Position numbers and translations under genes: made by a program
Shown here: piece by piece, positions 25,534-34,078 of the stretch
Layout of the letters: every line of letters starts with the position of its first letter
Position numbering within the stretch: the first letter of the stretch is position 1
Source of the DNA: Terriglobia bacterium
GTDB lineage: Bacteria > Acidobacteriota > Terriglobia > UBA7540
NCBI GenBank assembly: GCA_030041095.1
Contig: JASHON010000073.1
Span: forward strand, 79,534 to 143,533
Length of the DNA: 64,000 bases
Reading direction: 5' to 3'
The notes under the pieces: model-generated
What the model was told of the DNA's origin: nothing
The model's input: the letters and a program-made list of their open reading frames with translations, nothing else
The model's database searches: none

Positions 25534-26859
25534 TCAGCCTTCAATCAGCAAAGCGCCAGGATCTTCGATCAACTCCTTCACGCGCACCAGGAAGCGGACG
25601 GCTTCGAGACCATCCACGATGCGGTGGTCGTAACTGAGCGCCACATACATCATCGGACGCAGAACCATGGCGCCCTTTACGGCGACGGGCCGTTCTTCGA
25701 TCTTATGCAGGCCGAGAATTCCCGTCTGGGGCGGATTCAGAATTGGCGTGGAGAGGAGAGAGCCAAACACACCGCCATTGGATATGGAGAAAGTACCGCC
25801 GCGCAAATCGTCCAGCGCGAGCGTGCCCTCCTGAGCCTTGCGAGCAAACTCCTTGATGGCAAGCTCAATTTCCGGGAACGACAACCGGTCCGCGCCGCGC
25901 ACCACCGGGACCACCAACCCCTCCTCGGCTCCGACTGCAACGCCGATGTCGTAGTAGCGCTTCAGCACCATTTCGTTCCCCTGGATTTCCGCATTAAGCC
26001 GGGGAAACTCACGCAATGCAATCACGGACGCCTTCACAAAGAACGAGACCACGCCAAGGGTGGCGCCGTACCGCTCTTTGAAGGTTTGCTTCTGCCGCTT
26101 TCGAAGCTCCATGACGGCAGCCATATCAATTTCGTTAAATGTGGTCAAGATCGCTGCCGTGCGCTGCGCATCGACCAGCCGTTGAGCGATGGTCTGCCGG
26201 CGGCGCGACATCCGCACTCGTTCTTCCCGTTCGAGCGGCACGACCCTGGTGGCGCCGGCTTCCGCGCCCGGCTTTGGCGGCAAAGGCAGGAGCGTTGAAA
26301 CGGACTTGCTCTCCGTGCGCGGCCTTTCCTGCGGCTCGATGAGATCCTTCACCTCTTGCGGCGTGACACGCCGGCCGGGCGACGAGACAGGGATATCAGA
26401 CAGGCTGAGCCCTTGCTCGCGGGCGAGCCGGCGAGCGGACGGCGTCGCAACTTCCTCGGCAGAAAGCTGCGGCTGGCGCGACGCCGGCGCAGCGCCGTTT
26501 TCGGCGGCCGGGTTTGGTTCTGCGGCTGGAGGAGTGTTCGCGGCTGGCAGCCTCGCCTCAGCCATCTCTTCCCTGCCCTTTTTTCCGCTTTCCGTCTGCG
26601 CCATCTCCTTTTCTTCAGCGCCGGATTCCTCAATCACTCCCAGCACGTCGCCGATTCGCACATCTTCGCCTTCCTGCCGCTCGATTCGCGCCAGAATGCC
26701 CGCATGCTCCGCGCCCACTTCGAGATCCACTTTATCCGTTTCAAGCTCTACCACCACGTCGCCGGGATTCACCCGGTCACCCGCTTTCTTCCGCCAGTGA
26801 CCCACGGTGGCTTCGAGAACAGACTCACCCAATTCCGGGACGACAATATTCACCGGCAT
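25534..26859 (-). CDS. sucB: 2-oxoglutarate dehydrogenase E2, dihydrolipoyl succinyltransferase
   Basis: The E2 core of the 2-oxoglutarate dehydrogenase complex moves the succinyl group to CoA. This 441-residue protein has an N-terminal lipoyl domain with the lipoylated Lys in ELETDKVDLEV. An Ala/Pro/Glu-rich linker, a peripheral-subunit-binding domain (ATPSARRLAREQGL) and the catalytic domain with HRIVDG near the C-terminus follow. The ATG is the second of two; gaggag lies about 10 bases upstream. It starts 24 bp after sucA ends, as a clear operon; E3 is not present nearby. Confidence 0.95.
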   Translation of the reverse strand: MPVNIVVPELGESVLEATVGHWRKKAGDRVNPGDVVVELETDKVDLEVGAEHAGILARIERQEGEDVRIGDVLGVIEESGAEEKEMAQTESGKKGREEMAEARLPAANTPPAAEPNPAAENGAAPASRQPQLSAEEVATPSARRLAREQGLSLSDIPVSSPGRRVTPQEVKDLIEPQERPRTESKSVSTLLPLPPKPGAEAGATRVVPLEREERVRMSRRRQTIAQRLVDAQRTAAILTTFNEIDMAAVMELRKRQKQTFKERYGATLGVVSFFVKASVIALREFPRLNAEIQGNEMVLKRYYDIGVAVGAEEGLVVPVVRGADRLSFPEIELAIKEFARKAQEGTLALDDLRGGTFSISNGGVFGSLLSTPILNPPQTGILGLHKIEERPVAVKGAMVLRPMMYVALSYDHRIVDGLEAVRFLVRVKELIEDPGALLIEG

Positions 26860-26883
26860 CTTCTTCAAACTCCTCAATCTGAA

Positions 26884-29700
26884 TTATGCTTTCTGCAACA
26901 GCACCTGCTCTTCCGAGCGCACTTCCGGACGAGCAAAAGCGTTTCGTAGAATCTTTTCCTGCGTCAACGAGTGCCAGGCGGACGACCCTTCGGCCGGGCT
27001 TGAGCTCCTCGTCCGTCCAACGTAATGAAGCGGCCAACGTCCATCGATCAGCCGCGCCAACTGCAGCCGAACGAATTCCCAGGCGCCCATATTCCTGGGC
27101 TCTTCCTGCAGCCACACCACTTCTTCCAACGACGGATAGCCCGCCAACACAGACTTGATTTCATCGTCGGGTAGGGGATAAAGCTGCTCGATACGTGCGA
27201 GTGCAATCCACTCGCTCTGCTTCGGAGTGCGATGAGAGACGAGGTCCGCCCAAACTTTGCCGGTGGAAAAAATCAGCCGCCGAATTTTCTCCCGGTTCGC
27301 CTGGACATCCGCGTCATCAATCACCGGCTGCCACCCGCCTTCGGCCAAATCACGCGGAGACGAAGCCGTCAGCGGATGGCGCAAGAGGCTTTTGGGAGTA
27401 AAGATGATCAGCGGCAGCGGATCTTTAACAAGCAGCAGGGCCTGCCGCCGCAACAGATGAAAATACTGCGCGGCCGTCGTGCAATTTGCCACGCGCATAT
27501 TCACGGAAGCCGCGAGCTGCAGGAAGCGCTCCGGACGGCCGCTCGAGTGATCCGGCCCCTGCCCTTCGAGTCCATGAGGAAGCAGCAAGACGATGGATGG
27601 CGTCAGGCCCCATTTTGCCCGCGCCGAAACGATGAATTCATCGATCACCGTCTGCGCTCCGTTCGCAAAGTCTCCGTACTGCGCTTCCCACATCACCAAC
27701 CGCTCGGGCGCGTTCACGTTGTATCCGTACTCAAACGCCAGGACCGCATTTTCAGAAAGTGGGCTGTTGCAGATTTCAAATGCCGCCTTGGCCTGCGCGA
27801 ACGCTTGAAGAGGAACGTGGCGAGCGCCCGTATTCACGTCATGAATCACCGCATGCCGCTGGCTGAACGTGCCCCGCTCCACATCCTGGCCGCTGACCCG
27901 GATGGCGATGCCTTCGGCCAGGATTGAAGCCCACGCCAGCTCTTCCGCAGACGCCCAATCAATCACCCTCTCGTCTACCTTGGCCAGCAGATTCCGCTTC
28001 CGGGAAACGGCTCGCTCCAGCTTCCGATTCATCGTGAATCCGTCCGGGAAATGCAGGAGCGCTTCGTTCATCTCGCGCAGGCTCTCGAGAGAAACGGCCG
28101 TCTGCGTTTGCCGGGCTGCGCCGGGTTGTGCAGGCTCTGGAACCGGCTCAACCAGGTGCGCTTCAGGCACGAGTGAGTCATAAGCGGCCTGAAGGCCGTT
28201 CAGATGCTTGCGAACAAGCTCTTCCGCAAATCCCCCCTGAATCACGCCGCGCGCGAGCAGCGTTTTCATCCAAAGCTGCCTCACGGTGGGATGGCTTGAG
28301 ATTTTCTGGTACATGAGCGGCTGCGTGAAGCCGGGCTCGTCGCCCTCGTTGTGGCCATAGCGGCGATAGCCCACCAGGTCTATGAGGAAATCCTTGCGGA
28401 AGAGCGCGCGAAACGCAAAAGCCAGCCGGGCGGCTTCAATCGCCGCTTCAGGATCATCCGCATTCACATGCACGATCGGGATGCGGAATCCGCGCGCGAG
28501 ATCGCTCGCAAAGATCGTGCTGCGGCCCTCTTCCGGCGGCGTAGTGAATCCGAGCTGGTTGTTGGCGATAATGTGGATGGCCCCTCCCGCATGATATCCC
28601 GGCAGGCGATAAAGATTGAGCGTTTCCGCCACCACCCCCTGGCCGGGAAACGCGGCGTCGCCGTGAATGAAAATGGGGAGCGTTCGCGTTGGATTGAATT
28701 CCGGCGCTCCGGGCCGGTCAACGCGAGTTCCGCCGGCCCGCGCCATGCCCAACACCACGGGATCCACGGCCTCCAGATGACTCGGATTGGGCGCCAGGGA
28801 GATTGTAAAATCGCTGCCCGCCTTTCCTTCCGGAGAAAGGCTCGCCCCCGAATGGTACTTTACGTCACCTGTCCATCCCACGTCCCCACGGTATTTGCTG
28901 GTCTTAACAGGGTCTTTGAATTCTGCCAGAATTTGCGTGTAAGGCTTGTTCAGCACGTGCGCCAGAACGTTCAGCCTTCCGCGATGCCCCATGCCAATCA
29001 AAATCTGCCGGGCGCCCTCTGCCGCAGCCGCCTTGACGATCTCATCCAGCACGGGCACAAGAATGCCTAAACCCTCGATCGAAAAACGCGTTTTGCCGGG
29101 AAACGTTCGATGCAGAAACTGCTCGAGCGCGCCTTCCTGAGTGATGCGTTCGAGGATTCGTATCTCGTCCAGCGGATTCGCCGGTGGTCGGAACGAACCG
29201 GCTTCCGTCGCGCCGTGCAGCCAATCGCGCTCCTCCGGATTGCGCAGGTGCGCGTAGTCATAACCACTGTGCGAGCAGTAGATTTTCCGAAGCTCCTGTA
29301 TCGCCTCCCACGCGTTCGCCGCTCTTTTGCCCGAAGGACCCGAAACGACGCTCGCGGGAAGCCGGCGCAAATCGTCTTCAGTAATGCCGTGGTTTTCCGG
29401 AACGAGCGATGGATCGCCAGGCAATTCGCTGCCCAGCGGGTCAATCTGCGCGGCGAGATGGCCAAACTTGCGGATGGACTCCGCAAGATTCGCCGCAGCG
29501 ACAATCTTTCTTACGTCCAGCGCTGCGGGCTCGCCCGTTCCGTTCGCCCGGCCTGCCGGAGTCGTAACATCGGGCAAAGGGTTTTGCTCGAAAAATGATC
29601 GCGTCGCGGCGTCCACCGAATGCGGATCGGTGCGGTACCGCTCGTACAATTCCTCGACGTAGCCCGCGTTGACGCCTTGAAAATCCGCCCATCCACTCAT
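26884..29700 (-). CDS. sucA: 2-oxoglutarate dehydrogenase E1
   Basis: The thiamine-diphosphate E1 decarboxylates 2-oxoglutarate and succinylates E2. The 938-residue protein begins MSGWADFQGVNAGYVEELYERYR, matching the E1 N-terminal docking segment. It carries IGMGHRGRLNVLAHVLNKP, the ThDP/Mg motif HGDAAFPGQGVVAETLNL, YRRYGHNEGDEPGFTQP, and the C-terminal transketolase-like blocks LPHGLEGQGPDHSSGRPERF and WLQEEPRNMGAWEF. The length and motifs are normal and intact. It is upstream of sucB in one operon and divergent from map. Confidence 0.97.
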   Translation of the reverse strand: MSGWADFQGVNAGYVEELYERYRTDPHSVDAATRSFFEQNPLPDVTTPAGRANGTGEPAALDVRKIVAAANLAESIRKFGHLAAQIDPLGSELPGDPSLVPENHGITEDDLRRLPASVVSGPSGKRAANAWEAIQELRKIYCSHSGYDYAHLRNPEERDWLHGATEAGSFRPPANPLDEIRILERITQEGALEQFLHRTFPGKTRFSIEGLGILVPVLDEIVKAAAAEGARQILIGMGHRGRLNVLAHVLNKPYTQILAEFKDPVKTSKYRGDVGWTGDVKYHSGASLSPEGKAGSDFTISLAPNPSHLEAVDPVVLGMARAGGTRVDRPGAPEFNPTRTLPIFIHGDAAFPGQGVVAETLNLYRLPGYHAGGAIHIIANNQLGFTTPPEEGRSTIFASDLARGFRIPIVHVNADDPEAAIEAARLAFAFRALFRKDFLIDLVGYRRYGHNEGDEPGFTQPLMYQKISSHPTVRQLWMKTLLARGVIQGGFAEELVRKHLNGLQAAYDSLVPEAHLVEPVPEPAQPGAARQTQTAVSLESLREMNEALLHFPDGFTMNRKLERAVSRKRNLLAKVDERVIDWASAEELAWASILAEGIAIRVSGQDVERGTFSQRHAVIHDVNTGARHVPLQAFAQAKAAFEICNSPLSENAVLAFEYGYNVNAPERLVMWEAQYGDFANGAQTVIDEFIVSARAKWGLTPSIVLLLPHGLEGQGPDHSSGRPERFLQLAASVNMRVANCTTAAQYFHLLRRQALLLVKDPLPLIIFTPKSLLRHPLTASSPRDLAEGGWQPVIDDADVQANREKIRRLIFSTGKVWADLVSHRTPKQSEWIALARIEQLYPLPDDEIKSVLAGYPSLEEVVWLQEEPRNMGAWEFVRLQLARLIDGRWPLHYVGRTRSSSPAEGSSAWHSLTQEKILRNAFARPEVRSEEQVLLQKA

Positions 29701-29863
29701 CAAGTGAATCTCGCCTCTGGTCGAATACAAACCCGATTTCTCATTTTAGCCCAACCGGCCGCGGAAAGGCCGCTTCTGCCATGCCGCGCTGAAAATGAAC
29801 GTTGCGGGACTGGCTTGGCATGCTATTCTCGGATTTGCGAAGTCGCTATCCGATTGGCAAAAG

Positions 29864-30610
29864 ATGTCCGTCGAATCCAGAACCGATCTCGAAGCCCTGA
29901 AAGCGATCGGCAAAATTGTCGCCATCGTGCTTCAACGGATGATGAAACATCTTGCCCCCGGCATCACCACGGCAGAGCTCGATCGGATTGCGGCAAGCGC
30001 TTTGTCCGAATACGGCGCTCGCGCCGCACCGCCCTTAGTCTATGGCTTTCCCGGCGCCACATGCATCAGCGTCAATGACGAGGCCATTCACGGTATTCCG
30101 GGTGAGCGCGTTATCAAGCCGGGCGATGTGGTCAAGCTCGACGTGACCGCGGAAAAGGACGGCTACCTGGCGGACGCTGCCCGCACAGTTCCCGTGCCGC
30201 CCGTCTCGGAGGCAGCCCGCTCGCTCGCCGCTTGTGCGGAAGTTGCTTTCCGCAACGCGCTTCCCGCGGCGCGGGCCGGGCATCGCATTTGGGAAATTGG
30301 AATGGCGGTGGAAGCGGAAGTCAAGCGAAGTGGTTTTTCCGTTATTCGCGAGCTTTGCGGCCACGGGATTGGCCGCACCATCCACGAGAATCCCTGTGTG
30401 CCCAATTACGCCGATCCCTCTGCCCGCGGACGCCTGCATGAAGGATTGGTGATTACCGTTGAGCCCATCATTGCCGCCGGCAACGGCCGGCCGGTGCTCG
30501 AGAAAGACGGCTGGACGATAAAGACTGCTGATGGCAGCCTCGCCGCGCATTACGAACATACGCTGGTCATTACATCCGGTGCTCCGATTCTGCTGACCGA
30601 AGCCGCGTAA
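29864..30610 (+). CDS. map: Type I methionine aminopeptidase
   Basis: This enzyme removes N-terminal Met from nascent proteins. The 248-residue protein has the five metal ligands in order: Asp in KLDVT, Asp in YLADAART, His in CGHGIGRTIHE, Glu in ITVEPI and Glu in HYEHT. The substrate-pocket motif NDEAIHGIPG is also present. The ATG at 29864 gives the family N-terminus (SVESRTDLEALKAIGKIVA); in-frame upstream codons from 29795 would add 23 residues not seen in the family. A response-regulator gene follows after 11 bp. Confidence 0.94.
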   Translation: MSVESRTDLEALKAIGKIVAIVLQRMMKHLAPGITTAELDRIAASALSEYGARAAPPLVYGFPGATCISVNDEAIHGIPGERVIKPGDVVKLDVTAEKDGYLADAARTVPVPPVSEAARSLAACAEVAFRNALPAARAGHRIWEIGMAVEAEVKRSGFSVIRELCGHGIGRTIHENPCVPNYADPSARGRLHEGLVITVEPIIAAGNGRPVLEKDGWTIKTADGSLAAHYEHTLVITSGAPILLTEAA

Positions 30611-30621
30611 CGACATCTTCG

Positions 30622-31347
30622 ATGACTCACTCTTCTCCTTCCAAGCTTCAACGTTTACTGCTCATCGAAGACGAGCCGGGTTTGTTGATGACCTTGACGG
30701 ACCTCCTGACGGGGGAAGGGTTCGGAGTGGAAACTGCGCAGGATGGCCGAAAAGGATTCGAGTTGGCCACGTCGGAGCCCTTTGATCTGATTCTGCTGGA
30801 TGTGATGCTGCCCGGCATGAACGGATTCGATCTCTGCCGTGACTTGCGCCAGCGCTCCGTTCACACTCCCGTCCTTATGTTGACAGCGCGAGGCGAGCTG
30901 GAGGACCGAGTCAAGGGATTAAAGCTCGGCGCTGACGATTATCTGCCGAAACCGTTCGCCATTCCGGAGCTGCTGGCGCGCATCCAGGCGTTGCTCCGCC
31001 GAGCCGCAACTCCGGGCGTAGCTCCTCGCCCGTCCGCGTTTCGCTTTGGCCGAGTCACCGTAGACTTTCGCAGCACCCAGGTACGCAAAGACGGCAAGCC
31101 GGTTGAAATGTCTGCGCGGGAGTTTCAGCTTCTTTGCTATCTCATCGACCATGCCGGTGAAACCATCTCTCGCCGCCAGCTTCTTCGCGACGTGTGGCAC
31201 TATGATTTCCCGATCCTCACCCGCACGGTTGACGTTCATTTCGGCCTTCTGCGCCAGAAACTCGATCCCGAGCCCAAAAACCCGCGATATTTCCTCACCC
31301 AACGGGGCCTGGGATACCGCTTTGCCGGAGAGGCGAAGACGTCATGA
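30622..31347 (+). CDS. OmpR/PhoB-family response regulator, orphan
   Basis: This 241-residue regulator has a receiver domain with the acidic pair ED at residues 16-17, phospho-acceptor Asp60 ([13 protein letters not shown]) and conserved Lys110 (LPKPF). A C-terminal winged-helix DNA-binding domain follows ([39 protein letters not shown]). No histidine kinase gene is near. Its stop overlaps the hypE start by four bases (ATGA), so the two are co-translated; regulation linked to hydrogenase or redox state is a reasonable guess but is not shown by the sequence. Confidence 0.92.
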   Translation: MTHSSPSKLQRLLLIEDEPGLLMTLTDLLTGEGFGVETAQDGRKGFELATSEPFDLILLDVMLPGMNGFDLCRDLRQRSVHTPVLMLTARGELEDRVKGLKLGADDYLPKPFAIPELLARIQALLRRAATPGVAPRPSAFRFGRVTVDFRSTQVRKDGKPVEMSAREFQLLCYLIDHAGETISRRQLLRDVWHYDFPILTRTVDVHFGLLRQKLDPEPKNPRYFLTQRGLGYRFAGEAKTS

Positions 31348-32417
31348 ACGCTCCGCAAAATGACTTCTCGCTCGTCTGCCCCATCCCGCTTGCCGATTAT
31401 CCTACCGTTCTCATGGCGCACGGCGGCGGCGGCAAGCTGATGCATCAGCTCATCGGGAAAATGTTCCAGCCGGCAATCGCCAATCCTTTGCTCGAATCCT
31501 CTCACGATGGCGCCGTGGTGGAGTTCGGCGCGCAAAGATTAGCTTTCACAACAGACTCCTACGTGGTGCGTCCGCTGTTTTTTCCCGGAGGCGATATCGC
31601 CCACCTCGCCGTGAACGGCACCGTAAACGATTTAGCCATGTGCGGCGCGCGGCCTCTTTACTTGAGCGTCGGGTTGATTCTTGAAGAAGGCCTGCTGATG
31701 GAGACGTTGTGGAAAGTGATGCAATCCTTGGGGCGCGCTGCAGAAGCCGCCGGTATCACCGTCGTGACGGGTGACACCAAAGTTGTGGACCGCGGCAAGG
31801 GAGATCAAATCTTCATCAACACGGCGGGCATAGGCCTGGTCCCGGCAGGCGTCAGCGTGCATCCCAGCCAGGTGCGCGCGGGTGATACCGTTTTGCTCAA
31901 CGGCGATCTGGCGCGGCACGGAATCGCCATCATGGCGGTAAGAGAAGGCCTTGAATTTGAAGGGACCGTCGAAAGTGATTGCGCTCCCTTAGCGCGGCCA
32001 GTGGCAGCGCTACTCGATGCCGGCATCAAAGTGCATTGCATGCGTGATCTCACGCGTGGCGGTCTCGCCAGCGCGCTCGTCGAGATTGCGGAAGCAGCCC
32101 GCTTCGAAATTGAGATTGACGAAAGCGCCGTTCCCGTTCGCGAGGAAGTGCGGGGCGCGTGCGAGATTCTGGGATTCGATCCGCTCTACGTCGCCAACGA
32201 AGGCCGCTTTGTAGCTTTCGTTGATGGCGAAGATGCTGGCCGGGCCCTTGCCATCCTGCGCCAGGATCCGTTGTGCCGGGACGCGTGCGCCATCGGCCGC
32301 GTTCGGGCGCTGGATAACTCGGCCTTCGCTACCGGTCTCGTCACGCTCAAGACACGGATCGGATCCACTCGAATTGTGGATATGCTCTCCGGCGAGCAGC
32401 TTCCGCGAATCTGCTGA
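31344..32417 (+). CDS. hypE: Hydrogenase maturation factor HypE (carbamoyl dehydratase)
   Basis: HypE accepts a carbamoyl group on its C-terminal Cys from HypF and dehydrates it to the thiocyanate that supplies cyanide for the NiFe site. The 357-residue protein is an AIR-synthase (PurM) fold with the ATP-binding [13 protein letters not shown] near the start and [16 protein letters not shown]. Its exact ending PRIC places the modifiable Cys last, as in active HypE. It is coupled to an upstream response regulator, and a hydrogenase-type maturation protease lies 300 bp beyond. HypA, B, C, D, F and the hydrogenase itself are not in the window. Confidence 0.95.
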   Translation: MNAPQNDFSLVCPIPLADYPTVLMAHGGGGKLMHQLIGKMFQPAIANPLLESSHDGAVVEFGAQRLAFTTDSYVVRPLFFPGGDIAHLAVNGTVNDLAMCGARPLYLSVGLILEEGLLMETLWKVMQSLGRAAEAAGITVVTGDTKVVDRGKGDQIFINTAGIGLVPAGVSVHPSQVRAGDTVLLNGDLARHGIAIMAVREGLEFEGTVESDCAPLARPVAALLDAGIKVHCMRDLTRGGLASALVEIAEAARFEIEIDESAVPVREEVRGACEILGFDPLYVANEGRFVAFVDGEDAGRALAILRQDPLCRDACAIGRVRALDNSAFATGLVTLKTRIGSTRIVDMLSGEQLPRIC

Positions 32418-32421
32418 CCGG

Positions 32422-32628
32422 CTACCGCTCGATCTTGAAGCCGATTTTGAGCCGTACCTGAAACTCTTCCACTTTCCCGTCTTTGATCCGCCCGCTTTCA
32501 CTCACTACCTCAAACCAATCCATGTGCCGCACGGTTTTTGATGCTTCGGCGATGCCCGCTTTCACAGCCTCGGCAAAGCTCACCGGCGAAGTGCCAACCA
32601 ACTCCGTGATCTTGTAAGTTCCCGCCAT
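32422..32628 (-). CDS. Dodecin flavin-binding protein
   Basis: This 68-residue protein begins MAGTYKITELVGTSPVSFAEA and has the dodecin pattern with the flavin-stacking Trp38 in HMDWFEV and the closing strand EEFQVRLKIGFKIE. Dodecins form dodecamers that store or sequester flavins. ggagaa lies upstream of the start. It converges on hypE with only a 4-bp gap. Confidence 0.93.
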   Translation of the reverse strand: MAGTYKITELVGTSPVSFAEAVKAGIAEASKTVRHMDWFEVVSESGRIKDGKVEEFQVRLKIGFKIER

Positions 32629-32714
32629 GATTCACGTGTTCTCCTTTTCAAGATGGGCTACAGGTTTGCTGCCGTTAACTTCCCGCGCCCGGCAAGCGCC
32701 AGTATACAGGAGAA

Positions 32715-33182
32715 TTATGCCAACCCAGCCTTTAGTTCCCCAAGAATTGCCTGGACCACGTCAGGCACTGCTCTCTCCACCGGCTCTGTCAGCGCTTCTC
32801 CTGGCGTGGCAACGTCCTTCACTTCAATGGCGTAAATCTTCACGTCTTCCGGCAACGGCAAGCCTGCCACCCGTCCCAGCTCCAGCGCCACGGCCAGGCT
32901 TGCATCGTGGGTGGAATGAGCGGTGCGGCCTTGCGCGAGATCGGAAATATCGAGCGTGCGGACCGTTCCAGGTGTCCCGGACTTCGTAATGATGGCATCC
33001 ACAATGATGGCCTTTTTGTGTCCCGTCATCGCCTCCATCAAGCTGATGCCTCCCGCATAGCAGCGCCGGATCGCCACGTCTTCGCGGTCTTTCAGCAGCT
33101 CTTCCAGGCGGTCAACCACTTGCAGGCCGACGCGATCATCGGAAAGCACAGGATTACCCACGCCGATCACCACCACGGACAT
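32715..33182 (-). CDS. Hydrogenase maturation protease (HybD/HycI family)
   Basis: These endopeptidases cut the C-terminal tail of the NiFe-hydrogenase large subunit after metal insertion. The 155-residue protein has the family GVGNPVLSDDRVG, with the first metal-binding acidic residue in the SDDRVG stretch, IIVDAI for the second, and STHDASLAVAL for the third (His). An ATG at 33182 is preferred over TTG at 33188. It lies near hypE but on the other strand; the substrate large subunit is outside the window. The family is firm; which hydrogenase it serves is unknown. Confidence 0.88.
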   Translation of the reverse strand: MSVVVIGVGNPVLSDDRVGLQVVDRLEELLKDREDVAIRRCYAGGISLMEAMTGHKKAIIVDAIITKSGTPGTVRTLDISDLAQGRTAHSTHDASLAVALELGRVAGLPLPEDVKIYAIEVKDVATPGEALTEPVERAVPDVVQAILGELKAGLA

Positions 33183-33347
33183 ATCCAAATCACCGGTCGC
33201 GACAGCATCCGCGATCCAAGCTGCCCCCCCTTACCGTTGTAGACGTTCAAAGGAATCGTGGCAGGAAAGGAGTGCTTGGCTCAGGAAAGGCAAGGATCGC
33301 ACAGCCGAAACGCCTGCTCAACCCGAATTTTCGAGTTTTTTGCATCC

Positions 33348-33719
33348 TCAGCTTGCGGCGATTCCAAGCAACTCCAGCTTTTCACGGATGACCTCTTGAT
33401 CGAAGGGCTTTATCACGTACTCATCGGCCCCTGCTCGCAAAGCTTGCATCACACTCTCAGGAGCTGCATGGGCGGTAACCATCATCAGCGGTAAAGCGTC
33501 ATATTCGGGCTTGGAGCGGACCGCGTTGACGAATGCGTGGCCGTCCATTACAGGCATATCCCAGTCGACGAGTACCAGGTCCGGGTGGCCCATTCTTTCC
33601 AGGACCCCCAGCGCTTCTTTTCCGTCGCCGGCTTCGCAAACTTCGAACCCTAAGGGCTTGAGCATCTGCGCGAGGATCATGCGCGTTGTCCTCGAATCGT
33701 CAATCACTAACACTCGCAT
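33348..33719 (-). CDS. CheY-like single-domain response regulator
   Basis: This 123-residue receiver domain has acidic pair Asp7-Asp8, phospho-acceptor Asp52 (LVDWDMPVMDG), Thr82 and Lys104 (YVIKPF). It is placed last in a minus-strand cheA-cheW-cheY run and its ATG lies inside the cheW 3' end, with aaggag six bases upstream. It should be the phosphorylation target of the adjacent CheA. Because no flagellar or pilus genes are seen, the output (motility or another pathway) is not determined. Confidence 0.93.
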   Translation of the reverse strand: MRVLVIDDSRTTRMILAQMLKPLGFEVCEAGDGKEALGVLERMGHPDLVLVDWDMPVMDGHAFVNAVRSKPEYDALPLMMVTAHAAPESVMQALRAGADEYVIKPFDQEVIREKLELLGIAAS

Positions 33720-34078
33720 AAAAACTCCTTGCCGCCGGGGTCTGCGGCTCCTTTGTCGGTTACCTTTTCGGTGTCGAGCACGTGCATGAGCCGCCCCTCC
33801 AGCTTGTGAACGCCTCGAATCGTCGCTCTCGCCGTGGCTTCAAGTGTCGAAGGGGGCGGCTCGAAGGTCGCGCAATCCGCCTCGACCACGTCGCCAATTT
33901 CATCCACCAGAAGGCCCACTGGGCCATCCTCTGTGCGTACTACCACGTTCATGAGAGGCTGGTCCGACGGCGCCGCGGGAAGTCCCAAACGCCGGCGCAG
34001 GTCAATCGCCGTTACAATTTGTCCGCGCAGGTTGATTAAGCCGCGCACCACGGGCGGCGCGAGAGGAACACGGGTCAT
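33707..34078 (-). CDS. CheW scaffold, N-terminally truncated or fused
   Basis: The visible 123 residues are the core and C-terminal part of CheW: MTRVPLAPPVVRGLINLRG, IVTAIDLRRRLGLP and VGLLVDEIGDVVEAD. A normal CheW is 150-165 residues and has a further N-terminal half-barrel of 30-40 residues before TRVPLAP; here that part is missing in this frame. The few codons before the ATG (SYQQ in the same frame) match the expected continuation, so the gene lost its start in a deletion that joined it to cheA. A short CheW might be made from this ATG, but its function is doubtful. Confidence 0.75.
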   Translation of the reverse strand: MTRVPLAPPVVRGLINLRGQIVTAIDLRRRLGLPAAPSDQPLMNVVVRTEDGPVGLLVDEIGDVVEADCATFEPPPSTLEATARATIRGVHKLEGRLMHVLDTEKVTDKGAADPGGKEFLCEC

